Assembly: GCA_964388965.1 (NCBI GenBank)
Contig: CAYMCP010000027.1
Location: 1 to 40,225, forward strand
Origin: Albibeggiatoa sp964388965
GTDB taxonomy: Bacteria; Pseudomonadota; Gammaproteobacteria; Beggiatoales; Beggiatoaceae
Length of the DNA: 40,225 nt
Direction: 5' to 3'
Part shown: positions 1 to 8,100 of the stretch, one piece after another
Position numbering within the stretch: position 1 is the first letter of the stretch
Layout: each line of letters begins with the position of its first letter
Notes under the pieces: model-generated
What the model was told of the DNA's origin: nothing
What the model saw: the letters and a program-made list of their open reading frames with translations, nothing else
The model's database searches: none
Translations under genes and position numbers: made by a program

Positions 1-1001
1 CTATAAATCGGGTCTTCTTTCTCCTTGTTAATAAGCCATCTAGGTAAACGAACTCTGCCAGACATTTCTCGCCACAAATCATTAATTTTATTTTTTGTGA
101 TTTTATAAATAAAACTACGAAATCTATCCTTATTTTTGCAGGAGCGAATTTTTCTCCAAGCATTACGTGAAAAATCAACTAGTATTTCTTCTAATGCTTT
201 AGCGTGTAATGAAGAATTATTTAAATAGTGGTGATAAATATAATTGTTAATTACATTTTCAATATACAAATAATGTTCATTATCCCAAATTAAATTTTTT
301 GCAATTTCAACTTCATGTTGAAAGCGATACATAAGCTCTGGCAATGTTTCTGTCGTACAGGGGTCGCATAAGATTTGCTCTACAGCGTACAAGCTGCCCT
401 CAATACTATAAGTTGTTTGTAAATAAATATAATATCCACTATACGTGGATAAAGCTTTATGCCGTCGTTGCGACCATTCAGTGGCAAACGTTATACAGCT
501 TTGTTCATCTTGGGTGTGTTGTGAAGCCAATCTCAAATACCAGTTGTAATAATATTTTTCTGATTTTGGTTGAAACTGATACAAATAATGAAATTTAATG
601 CTTTCCTTTACATCAACAGTTGGTAATTGATCGGATTTAGTGTCAAATAGACCTAGCTTTGTCAATTGCCCAAACAAGCGAGTAAAACACGATAATTCAT
701 TCATTAAAAACTGATCTAATTCATCCAGTGATTTTAATTTTATATTAATAGTAAATTCTGGAATACTACCTTTACACATATAATATTGATTTTCATATAA
801 ATATGCAGTTGTTTCAGCTAAGTCGTCTTCGGTTAAAATTCGCTCAGCAATTGCGAAAACATTGCCCCACACTAAATTTTGTGGATCATACATCTCACCA
901 CTAACATAAAAAGTAGGTACAAGTCGTGAGTACGGCACAGTAAAATAATAGCGATCTAGTTGCTGTCCAAATAAGATGTGTAAAAGTTCCCATGGATACA
1001 C
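1..1001 (-). CDS. Protein with a C-terminal sigma-70 region 2-like segment (3' partial)
   Basis: An open minus-strand frame runs from a GTG at 1001-999 to the window edge, giving 333 codons with no stop. A strong GAGGAGG Shine-Dalgarno (1016-1010) lies 8 nt upstream of the GTG. The frame is open further upstream to a TAA near 1163 but has no ATG there, so GTG is the likely start. Residues 1-240 match nothing I recognise; they are rich in Tyr, Leu and Gln. Residues about 245-320 resemble sigma-70 regions 2.1-2.4 of ECF factors: an amphipathic stretch ending in NAWRKI, then DRFRSFIYKI, then TKNKINDLWRE and a basic RVRLPRW. A region 4, if present, lies outside the window. A 240-aa N-terminal extension is unusual for an ECF sigma, so the assignment is inference. 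The gene is divergent from the secreted adhesin at 1913. Confidence 0.5.
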   Translation of the reverse strand, partial: MYPWELLHILFGQQLDRYYFTVPYSRLVPTFYVSGEMYDPQNLVWGNVFAIAERILTEDDLAETTAYLYENQYYMCKGSIPEFTINIKLKSLDELDQFLMNELSCFTRLFGQLTKLGLFDTKSDQLPTVDVKESIKFHYLYQFQPKSEKYYYNWYLRLASQHTQDEQSCITFATEWSQRRHKALSTYSGYYIYLQTTYSIEGSLYAVEQILCDPCTTETLPELMYRFQHEVEIAKNLIWDNEHYLYIENVINNYIYHHYLNNSSLHAKALEEILVDFSRNAWRKIRSCKNKDRFRSFIYKITKNKINDLWREMSGRVRLPRWLINKEKEDPIY

Positions 1002-1630
1002 AACGCCTACCTCCTCTTTAGATAAATACTTATAAGATTTTTTTAAGTTTGCTACTATTAAATATGACGGACAATCTCTCGTTATGTTGCAAAAAAAAAT
1101 ACAAAAAAATTTAAATTGATTAGCAAATTTCTGATTTAAATCTAAGCTATAAAAATTGTTTTAAACAAATATATGATTAAATTCAAAGAATTGCATTTAA
1201 AAAATCAGAAATATTTTTTATTTTTTTTAATTGCTAGAATTGCAAAAATTTTTGAGGGGTTACTTGGAAGTCAATCAGAATTTGTTGCCAATTGAGTTGT
1301 ATCCGGTGGATTTTATATTTGGTGATAAATTTTTATGGAGCTATTATTGCATGTACATTTTTGCATGGTAAATATAAAATATACGAGATTTAATTTAAAT
1401 ATAACGACACCACGATGACATTTTGGTAGTATCATAGAGATGGTTGAATTGTGTAGATTACGCGACCTAATATTTTTAACCATTTGAATATAAAAGTATA
1501 TTTTTAAAATCAGTGGGCTTTAAAGCGGTTATCATGGGTGTTGTTTTGTCATATTTTTGTCATGTTTTAATACGCAAACTAAGTTATAGCCTATCGTCAA
1601 TCATTTAAAACCTATTATCAAGAATAAGGG

Positions 1631-1645
1631 TCTAAAAATTTTAGA
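1631..1645. promoter_or_regulatory. Perfect 7-1-7 palindrome, possible operator
   Basis: TCTAAAA-A-TTTTAGA lies 268 nt upstream of the adhesin start codon. It is AT-rich, so chance occurrence is fairly likely; the position in a regulatory spacer is the only supporting context. Confidence 0.25.
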
Positions 1646-1688
1646 TTTGAGCTATAAATGTAACTACGAAACGCGGAATATTTAATTT

Positions 1689-1719
1689 ATTATGACTTAG
1701 TGGGTGAATGGGTCATAAT
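1689..1719. repeat. 8-bp inverted repeat with 15-nt spacer
   Basis: ATTATGAC (1689-1696) and GTCATAAT (1712-1719) are exact reverse complements. They could form a small hairpin or a two-site operator upstream of the adhesin gene. Confidence 0.3.
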
Positions 1720-1912
1720 TTTCCGTACCACAGATTTATCTGGATTAGGCTAGAAAATTGTTAATAAACAAGTTAAGATTGATACGGTTGGTTTTTTCCC
1801 TAACGTCTTAAAATGTGGTTGTTTTAATTAAAATTGACTGATTAGTTAGATTTTTTAGCCTAAAAATTTACAAATTTAAAACTTATTCATGATTTAACAA
1901 AAGGAGCATAGT

Positions 1913-3781
1913 ATGTCTCACGTTAATACGAAACTTAGAGCCTCAATTTTGGCGGCTTTATTAACTTTTGGTTTGTCAACCACAACGCAAGCCTCTTTTG
2001 AGCCGGGTGGTTCTGCTTCTAGTGACGCTGTAGTGGGCGAATATAACGCTATGTTAGTTGCTGTTGGAAGAGGTAGAAATGTTGAAGGCTTGTTGAATGA
2101 AGGTAAAAAAACCCCATGGGCTGGTGTCATTAAGCTAGAGCTATACAATGACGACGGTGAAGTAATCAGTACCGCAGGCACTTTTTGTACTGACATACAC
2201 CATCCCACTGATTATAAAGTAACTTACGAGACCAGTAATGAAAAAATGAGTTGTGAGTTGAAGTATTTGGTAAATACTTATCCCGCAGCACTTAGTGGAA
2301 TTACCAGCACTGAAGCGGCAGCACGTCAATCTGCAGTGTGGCATTTCGCGGATGGTTTTGTTCTTACCTCTCCTGAAGATGTGGTATCGCGTAAGGCAGA
2401 GATTGTTGCAGATGTCAAAGACAATGCTAGTGCGAATTGCTCTAGCTATGAAAAACCACTTGTTTTGACTGTTTCCACAGATACAGTATCGGCTCATGAA
2501 GGTGATACGGTAACTTATACTGTTTCTGCTAAACGTGATGGTCAGCCTGTTTCTGGCAAGCAAGTGTCTTTAAAAACGAGCTTTGGTGCATTAAATGCGA
2601 CAACAGTCGCAACTGATGAATATGGTGAAGCAACTTTTACAGTAGCAGCTAGTGGTGCGGGCACTGCAACTGTTGCAGCAACAGCAACTTACACTATGCC
2701 TGCTGGTATTATTTTCCACGCGCTTGATTTGGAAAGACAAAAATTGTTGTTAGCGGACAGTCAAAAAGGTTCTGTTACATCTCATACGGCAACGGTATGG
2801 CAACCAGCGGAAGGTTCTATCACTGTTAATATCTTCCATGATCGCAATATGGACGGTGAGGACGCAACTGCTAGCGCGGGTGAGGAAGATTTAGCAGGTT
2901 GGACAGTTAAATTACTCGATAGTGACGGTGAAGTTATTAAAACTACTGGAACTGACGCAAATGGTTTAGCATTCTTCAATAACGTTCCTAATGGTGATTA
3001 CACTGTTACTTACGATTTACAAACCAATTGGATGGATACAAATGGCAATCAAAAACCTGCTTCTGAGCCTAGTGTGTCTGAAACCATTACGGTTGATAAT
3101 GACAGTCACTATGAAGATATGGGCGTTATTCGTACACCATTTGTTGACGTATGTGTTTTCATTGACAATAACCAAGACGGTGAAGTTAATGCTGGTGAAG
3201 ATTTACTAGCAGGATGGGATGTTGAGTTATACCGTGAAAATGGTAGCGCAGTTGTTGGTGCATCTGGCACAACCGACGCAGACGGTACTGCAACTTTAAC
3301 TTTCCACCGTATCAGTGACTTCACATTAGGTGGTGAAAATTACTTTACAGCGTTGATTGAAAAAGACGCATGGAAAGCTTTGCAAGACGCAGGTAAAATT
3401 GACTCACAAGGCGTTGCAACGAGTGACATCTTTACTTTAGCAGATGGTATGTATGAAGAGTTTTGTCAAGGCGTGAAAACCTTTGATTGTAACGATGTTG
3501 TTGGTACGATAACTGTTGTTGGCAAAGTGGCAGAAGGTACTGTCAAAGTTCACGTGGGATCAGAAAATGCGGGTGAAGAAGTTAAATTAATCGATGAGCA
3601 AGGTAATGTTTTTCAAACTACTGAGGCTGGCGATGATGGTTCAGTAACCTTCTCTGAGGTTCCTAAAGGTGAGTACACTATTACTCTTGAAGATGAATCA
3701 TGCGGTCGCCCTCTAACAACAGGCGGTATTGAAGCAACTGCAATCGACTTGGCAGGTGACGAAGCGGTTGATGGTGAATAA
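1913..3781 (+). CDS. Secreted thioester-domain (Cys-Gln, TQXA/TED-like) surface protein with Ig-like and SdrD_B-like repeats
   Basis: 622 aa with an AAGGAG site 8 nt before the ATG. Residues 1-27 are a Sec signal peptide (hydrophobic ILAALLTFG, cleavage after TTTQA). Residues about 40-178 fit the thioester domain of Gram-positive adhesins: Cys92 in TFCTDI, the middle motif YLVNTYP (118-124), and Gln139 in RQSAVW followed by HFADG. In known family members the Cys and Gln side chains form an internal thioester that can bond covalently to a target amine. Residues 183-262 look like a Big_1/invasin-type Ig domain. About 302-400 and 411-520 are SdrD_B-like modules with DxNxDG loops followed by GE..LAGW; 541-595 is a third, smaller CnaB-like module. 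There is no LPXTG, C-terminal membrane helix or autotransporter domain, so anchoring is unknown; release through type II secretion is possible given the GspM-like neighbour. Reading the Cys/Gln pair as a real thioester is inference. Confidence 0.75.
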   Translation: MSHVNTKLRASILAALLTFGLSTTTQASFEPGGSASSDAVVGEYNAMLVAVGRGRNVEGLLNEGKKTPWAGVIKLELYNDDGEVISTAGTFCTDIHHPTDYKVTYETSNEKMSCELKYLVNTYPAALSGITSTEAAARQSAVWHFADGFVLTSPEDVVSRKAEIVADVKDNASANCSSYEKPLVLTVSTDTVSAHEGDTVTYTVSAKRDGQPVSGKQVSLKTSFGALNATTVATDEYGEATFTVAASGAGTATVAATATYTMPAGIIFHALDLERQKLLLADSQKGSVTSHTATVWQPAEGSITVNIFHDRNMDGEDATASAGEEDLAGWTVKLLDSDGEVIKTTGTDANGLAFFNNVPNGDYTVTYDLQTNWMDTNGNQKPASEPSVSETITVDNDSHYEDMGVIRTPFVDVCVFIDNNQDGEVNAGEDLLAGWDVELYRENGSAVVGASGTTDADGTATLTFHRISDFTLGGENYFTALIEKDAWKALQDAGKIDSQGVATSDIFTLADGMYEEFCQGVKTFDCNDVVGTITVVGKVAEGTVKVHVGSENAGEEVKLIDEQGNVFQTTEAGDDGSVTFSEVPKGEYTITLEDESCGRPLTTGGIEATAIDLAGDEAVDGE

Positions 3782-3826
3782 AAGTAGGTTGTCTCATCAG
3801 CAATTGATGTAAATTGTTAGTAAAAT

Positions 3827-3865
3827 AACCCTCTGTGGCTTTGGTCGCAGGGGGTTGTTTTTTTA
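3827..3865 (+). terminator. Rho-independent terminator after the thioester-domain gene
   Basis: An 11-bp stem (3827-3837 with 3846-3856, containing two G-U pairs) closes an 8-nt loop. It is followed by a T-rich run at 3858-3864. It lies 46 nt after the stop codon. Confidence 0.8.
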
Positions 3866-3957
3866 TTGTGTGGCGATAATTATTCAACGCATCATTTAAA
3901 AACTGGTATTCTACGCTTTATCAAAATTCTTGATTAATTGGTGATTTGGTAATTGAT

Positions 3958-4422
3958 ATGCTAGAACCGAGAGAATATATAATTTTAATTATTGGTGGTA
4001 TTACTTTAAGCTTGATATTAGGTTATTTTTTTATTTTAGAACCATTATTACTGCAACGCCAGCAACTGATAAATATTAATCAATCCCAACAAAAAACGCT
4101 AACTTGGATGAGAGATGCGGTTATGCAAGTTCAACAGTTACGCACCGTCACTTCGCGCCCCACTTTAGAACAATCATTATTTAGTTTGATTGATGAAAGT
4201 CTGCAAAAAACTAATTTACAAAAACTTAACAAACGCATCGAACCGCGCAAGGAAACTGAAGTAAGGGTGAATTTTGAACAAGTGGCATTTAGCGATTTGA
4301 TAAAATGGCTAGCTGATTTAAATAACCAGCACGGCATACAAGTCTTGTTGATGAGTGTTGAACCACTCCGAGAACCCGACCAAGTAAAAGTTAATATGAC
4401 ATTATATTACGAAAAAACCTGA
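3958..4422 (+). CDS. gspM: GspM-like type II secretion system component (orphan)
   Basis: About 154 aa. One N-terminal membrane helix (about residues 6-27, IILIIGGITLSLILGYFFIL) is followed by a Gln-rich coiled coil and a small C-terminal alpha/beta domain. The motif LIKWLADLNNQHGI followed by VKVNMTLYY matches the ferredoxin-like end of GspM/XcpZ. GspM is an inner-membrane assembly-platform protein that pairs with GspL. Two starts are possible, TTG 3946 and ATG 3958; neither has a good ribosome site, and ATG is preferred. gspL and other gsp genes are not adjacent: a terminator lies upstream and a convergent cold-shock gene downstream. PilO-like or other small bitopic proteins are an alternative reading. 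Confidence 0.6.
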   Translation: MLEPREYIILIIGGITLSLILGYFFILEPLLLQRQQLININQSQQKTLTWMRDAVMQVQQLRTVTSRPTLEQSLFSLIDESLQKTNLQKLNKRIEPRKETEVRVNFEQVAFSDLIKWLADLNNQHGIQVLLMSVEPLREPDQVKVNMTLYYEKT

Positions 4423-4437
4423 CAGATAATCTGCCAG
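4411..4437 (-). terminator. Terminator of the cold-shock gene
   Basis: On the minus strand, CTGGCAGA and TCTGTCAG (4437-4419) form an 8-bp stem with a 3-nt loop, followed by a T run (4417-4412). It overlaps the end of the convergent gspM-like gene. Confidence 0.7.
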
Positions 4438-4449
4438 ATTCTATTAAAA

Positions 4450-4656
4450 TTAGTCTATTGCTTCGACTTTTGTAGCCTGAAGACCTTTAGATGTTTCTGA
4501 GCATTCGTACTGCACTTTTTGCCCCTGTTTCAAAACCTTAAACCCAGGACCTTGAATAGCAGAATGATGAACAAATACATCTTTATCACCAGATTCAGGG
4601 CTAATGAAGCCAAAACCTTTTTTCTTGTCGAATAATTTAACTGTGCCAACTGGCAT
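4450..4656 (-). CDS. Cold-shock domain protein (CspA family)
   Basis: 68 aa starting MPVGTVKLFDKKKGFGF. RNP1 (KGFGFI) and RNP2 (DVFVHHSAI) are both present, and length and sequence match the CspA family of single-stranded nucleic-acid-binding chaperones. The frame is open 18 codons further upstream, but the family start fits the ATG at 4656, which has GAGG about 9 nt before it. A plausible sigma-70 promoter predicts a leader of about 85 nt. Whether the gene is cold-induced cannot be told from sequence; many members are constitutive. Confidence 0.93.
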   Translation of the reverse strand: MPVGTVKLFDKKKGFGFISPESGDKDVFVHHSAIQGPGFKVLKQGQKVQYECSETSKGLQATKVEAID

Positions 4657-4748
4657 ACCAATAACCTCAAAGAAAAGAAACACAGCAAAGCCATCTGTAA
4701 AAAAGTACAAGATAGCCGATTTATTTTGACTAATGTTATACAGAACTG

Positions 4749-4777
4749 ATATTAGAGATTTATAATTAAAATAACAA
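4749..4777 (-). promoter_or_regulatory. Putative sigma-70 promoter of the cold-shock gene
   Basis: On the minus strand, -35 TTGTTA (4777-4772) and -10 TAATAT (4754-4749) are separated by 17 nt. Each hexamer matches consensus at four of six positions. AT-rich background raises the chance of a false match. Confidence 0.35.
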
Positions 4778-4849
4778 TATTACAGGTGTTCGTTTAATTA
4801 AGTAATTAAGCTCTACCAGATATAAGCTAGCGCGATAAAAAGCGTAACA

Positions 4850-4864
4850 TGATACATTGTATCA
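4850..4864. promoter_or_regulatory. Perfect 7-1-7 palindrome TGATACA-T-TGTATCA
   Basis: It lies in the 480-nt divergent spacer (4657-5136) between the cold-shock gene and the hybrid kinase operon, about 70 nt upstream of the cold-shock promoter candidate. It could be an operator for either gene. The rest of the spacer shows only the two promoter candidates listed. Confidence 0.3.
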
Positions 4865-5049
4865 ATCAATGCTTTCTCTGATTCTATTCTACTCAGTTTG
4901 ATAATTTTGAATATATCAGATCAGTTCTATAACCATATTTTTAACATCTATCCATCAATAATAATAGCCCAACATCTAGTGATGCTAGAATTGAATATCC
5001 AATAGTGCTTATTTTTGCTTCTTGACGCTTTCTTATTTACTAATAAAAG

Positions 5050-5081
5050 TTGATAATAAAAATAAGGTTTTTTACTATAAT
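5050..5081 (+). promoter_or_regulatory. Putative promoter of the hybrid kinase operon
   Basis: A perfect TATAAT (5076-5081) is preceded by TTGATA (5050-5055), but the 20-nt spacing is longer than the usual 16-18. It is the best candidate found in this spacer. Confidence 0.3.
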
Positions 5082-5136
5082 TATATATCCTTGACACAAA
5101 ACAACCTTGCAAGGAGCAACTAGCGGACATTTCAGT

Positions 5137-8100
5137 ATGGATACTTCACTTACCGCACAATTTTTTATCTACAGTGCAAACCTATTTTGCATTATTGACT
5201 TTGACGGCATTGTACAACAAGTCAATACAGCATGGTTGCAACGCCTAGGTTATGCCCAAGAAGACATAATTAAACATCACTTTTCCCAATGGGTACACAC
5301 GGCTGATGCGCCACTCATTCAAGCAGTTCTTAATCATGCCGTCAAAAAACAATCATCAAAAATCGAAAATCTCACCACTCGTTTAAAAAATAATCAATGG
5401 TTTACGTGGGAGATCACCTGCGATACACAAAATCAATATTTATACATTATTCTGACACCGGTGCAATTGACGTTTCCAATTAATTTAACCCAAGCACCTA
5501 CTGAATTCATCCGCTACTATCAACAGCAGAATGCACAACACATTATTCAATTATTTAAAAATACCGCATTAGGCGTTATGTTAACCGATTTACAAGCAAA
5601 ACCATTAGCAACTAATCCTGCTTTAGAAACATTGCTTGGCTACAATTCTCAACAAATACAACAACTTTTTAACCAAGTTCACCCAAACCGTATTCAGCTA
5701 AAATTACAACATTATGCTGATTTAATTACGGGAAAAAATGACTACTATCAGCTACAAACTCAACTTTATAAATCTAATAATCAACCAATTTTAGCCAATT
5801 TAACTGTATCAGCAATTCAAGATAATGCAGGAAAAGCTATTTATTTACTCATTTTTGTACAAAATGTCAGTACACAACAACAAGTTACTGATGCACTCAT
5901 TCAACGCATAGAACGCTTTGAGCTTGCAATGCGTGGAATTGGTGATGGTGTATGGGATTGGCAGGTGGATAGTGAACAAGTGTACTTTTCTACTCAATGG
6001 CAACAATTACTAGGCTATACGCTGCAAACGATGCCAAAAACTTTAAGTGATTGGTACGCTTGCATTCACCCAGATGATTTGCCTAACGTTAAACGTGAAC
6101 GCCAAGCCCATTTAAATAATCTCACCCGACGCTATGAAATAATTTATCGTATTAAACACTATCAAAATTACTATGTTTGGGTGCTAGACAGGGCAACCGC
6201 ATTGCGCACAGCAGACGACCAAGCCTATCGTATGATCGGTACTTATGTGGAAATTACATCATACAAATATCACGAGCAAGCCCTAGAAGAAGCTCGCGAT
6301 TTTTTGCGTACTGTGTTAGATGAAATTCCTAATCCAATTGTGGTGAAAAATCAATATCGCCGCCAATTATTTAATAAAGCATTTTGTGAATTACTTGGTT
6401 ATAGTCGTGAAGAGGTAGAAAAGCGCAATGACGAGGCATTATTTTCACCTGAAATTGCCCGTATATTAAAACAGCAAGATGATGTAATATTTGAGACCGG
6501 ACAAGGTGATACACGAGAAATAAGCGTACAAGATGCCAAACAAAATAACCTCACTGTGTTGGTCAAAAAATCACGCCATCAAGATCAATATCAAAACCCA
6601 TTTATCATAGCCGCCATCACCGATATTACCGAGCGCAAACAAATTGAGCAGCAACTCAAGCGCAATGAAACGCTACTATTTACAATTTTTACCCAAATCA
6701 CTATTGGCATCTGCGTGACCGATGAAAAAGGATGCTATGTACAAGTTAATCCAGCCTACTGCCAACTATTTGGCTATACGCATGAAGAATTGATTGGACA
6801 ACCATTTAACATTATTTTACCACCAGAAAATCGCCGCCATGCTAAACGTCTATACCAAATTTTAATCAATGGACATTTTCAACAACGTACTGAATGGAAA
6901 ATTAAGCATAAAAATGGACATTTTATTGATATTGAGTTACGCATTCGTCGCTTGGGAGAGATTGACGGACGAGACTTACAATTAAATCTAATTACTGATA
7001 TTACCGAACGCAAACAAGCTGAATTATCGTTACGACGTAATCGTGAACGCTATAAACAATTATTCAATAGTGGTAATGACGCAATTTTAGTACATGGCTA
7101 TCACGACGACGGCACACCAACCCATTTTACTGAAGTTAATGATATTGCTTGTAAACGATTTGGCTATCAGCGTGAACAATTGCTAGAACTAAGTCCGTTG
7201 CAATTATACCATTTAGATTCATCAGAACAATTGCGCGATCAAACTCAAAAACTATTGAAAGATAAACATATTTTAATTGAAACTGTTATTTATACCCACT
7301 CTGGCAAAAAAATACCTAGTGAGCTGAATATTCACCTATTTACTTTAGAAGGCGAACTTACTGCACTGGCAATTATTCGAGATATTCGAGAACGCAAACA
7401 AGCACAACAAGCATTAGCCTCACAAGAAGCCGAATACCGCAAACTCATACAACATGCCAATAGCATTATTATTCGTGTGAGTCCGCAAGGTGAGATTCAA
7501 TTTTTTAATATTTTTGCTGAACAATTTTTTGGCTATCAACCGCAAGATGTCATCGGACAAAATATTTTAGGCACACTATTACCATTGCAGCCAAAACGCT
7601 GGTCAGATAATTTTAATTTAAGAGATTTTTTAGCCCAACCACAACGCTATGCTTACATTGAAAATGAATGTCAATGCGTCAATGGCAATCGGGTTTGGAT
7701 TGCATGGACAACCAAGCCAATTTACAACCCCGATAAAAAATTAATTGAAATTTTACTCATCGGAAATGATGCCACCGAGCGTAAATTAGCCCAAGAAGCC
7801 TTGCACGAGCGCGATAAAGTGCTACAAAGTGTCGCCAATATCACTCAACATTTGCTAACCACCTTAAATTATAACGATGCAATTGAAAATGCTCTGCAAA
7901 CATTGGCAGATTTAATCAACGTTGATCGGGTGTATATTTATGAAAATCATCATCATCCTGAAACGGGTAAACCTGCGATGAGTCAACGTTTTGAATGGCA
8001 TGTAAAACGTAAAAAATTATTTATAGATCAATTAGCATTACAAAATTTACATTATGGCGCATTTTTACCACGTTGGTACACACGACTGTTACAAGGCAAA

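Larger units (their letters stand above)
1002..1912. other. 911-nt AT-rich divergent intergenic region
   Basis: No convincing gene was seen. The stretch is strongly A/T-rich, especially 1090-1260. It separates two divergent genes, so it should hold promoters for both. Two symmetric sites are visible: a 7-1-7 palindrome at 1631-1645 (TCTAAAA-A-TTTTAGA) and an 8-bp inverted repeat ATTATGAC/GTCATAAT at 1689-1696 and 1712-1719. A TTGACT at 1834-1839 could be a -35 element for the adhesin gene, but no good -10 sits at the right spacing. Confidence 0.6.

Noticed and set aside
344..598. 84-codon plus-strand ORF
   Set aside because: Antisense to the sigma-like gene, no family resemblance and no ribosome site.
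5107..5136. TTG 5107 as start of the hybrid kinase
   Set aside because: The TTG is immediately before the AAGGAG, so that site cannot serve it; ATG 5137 fits better.
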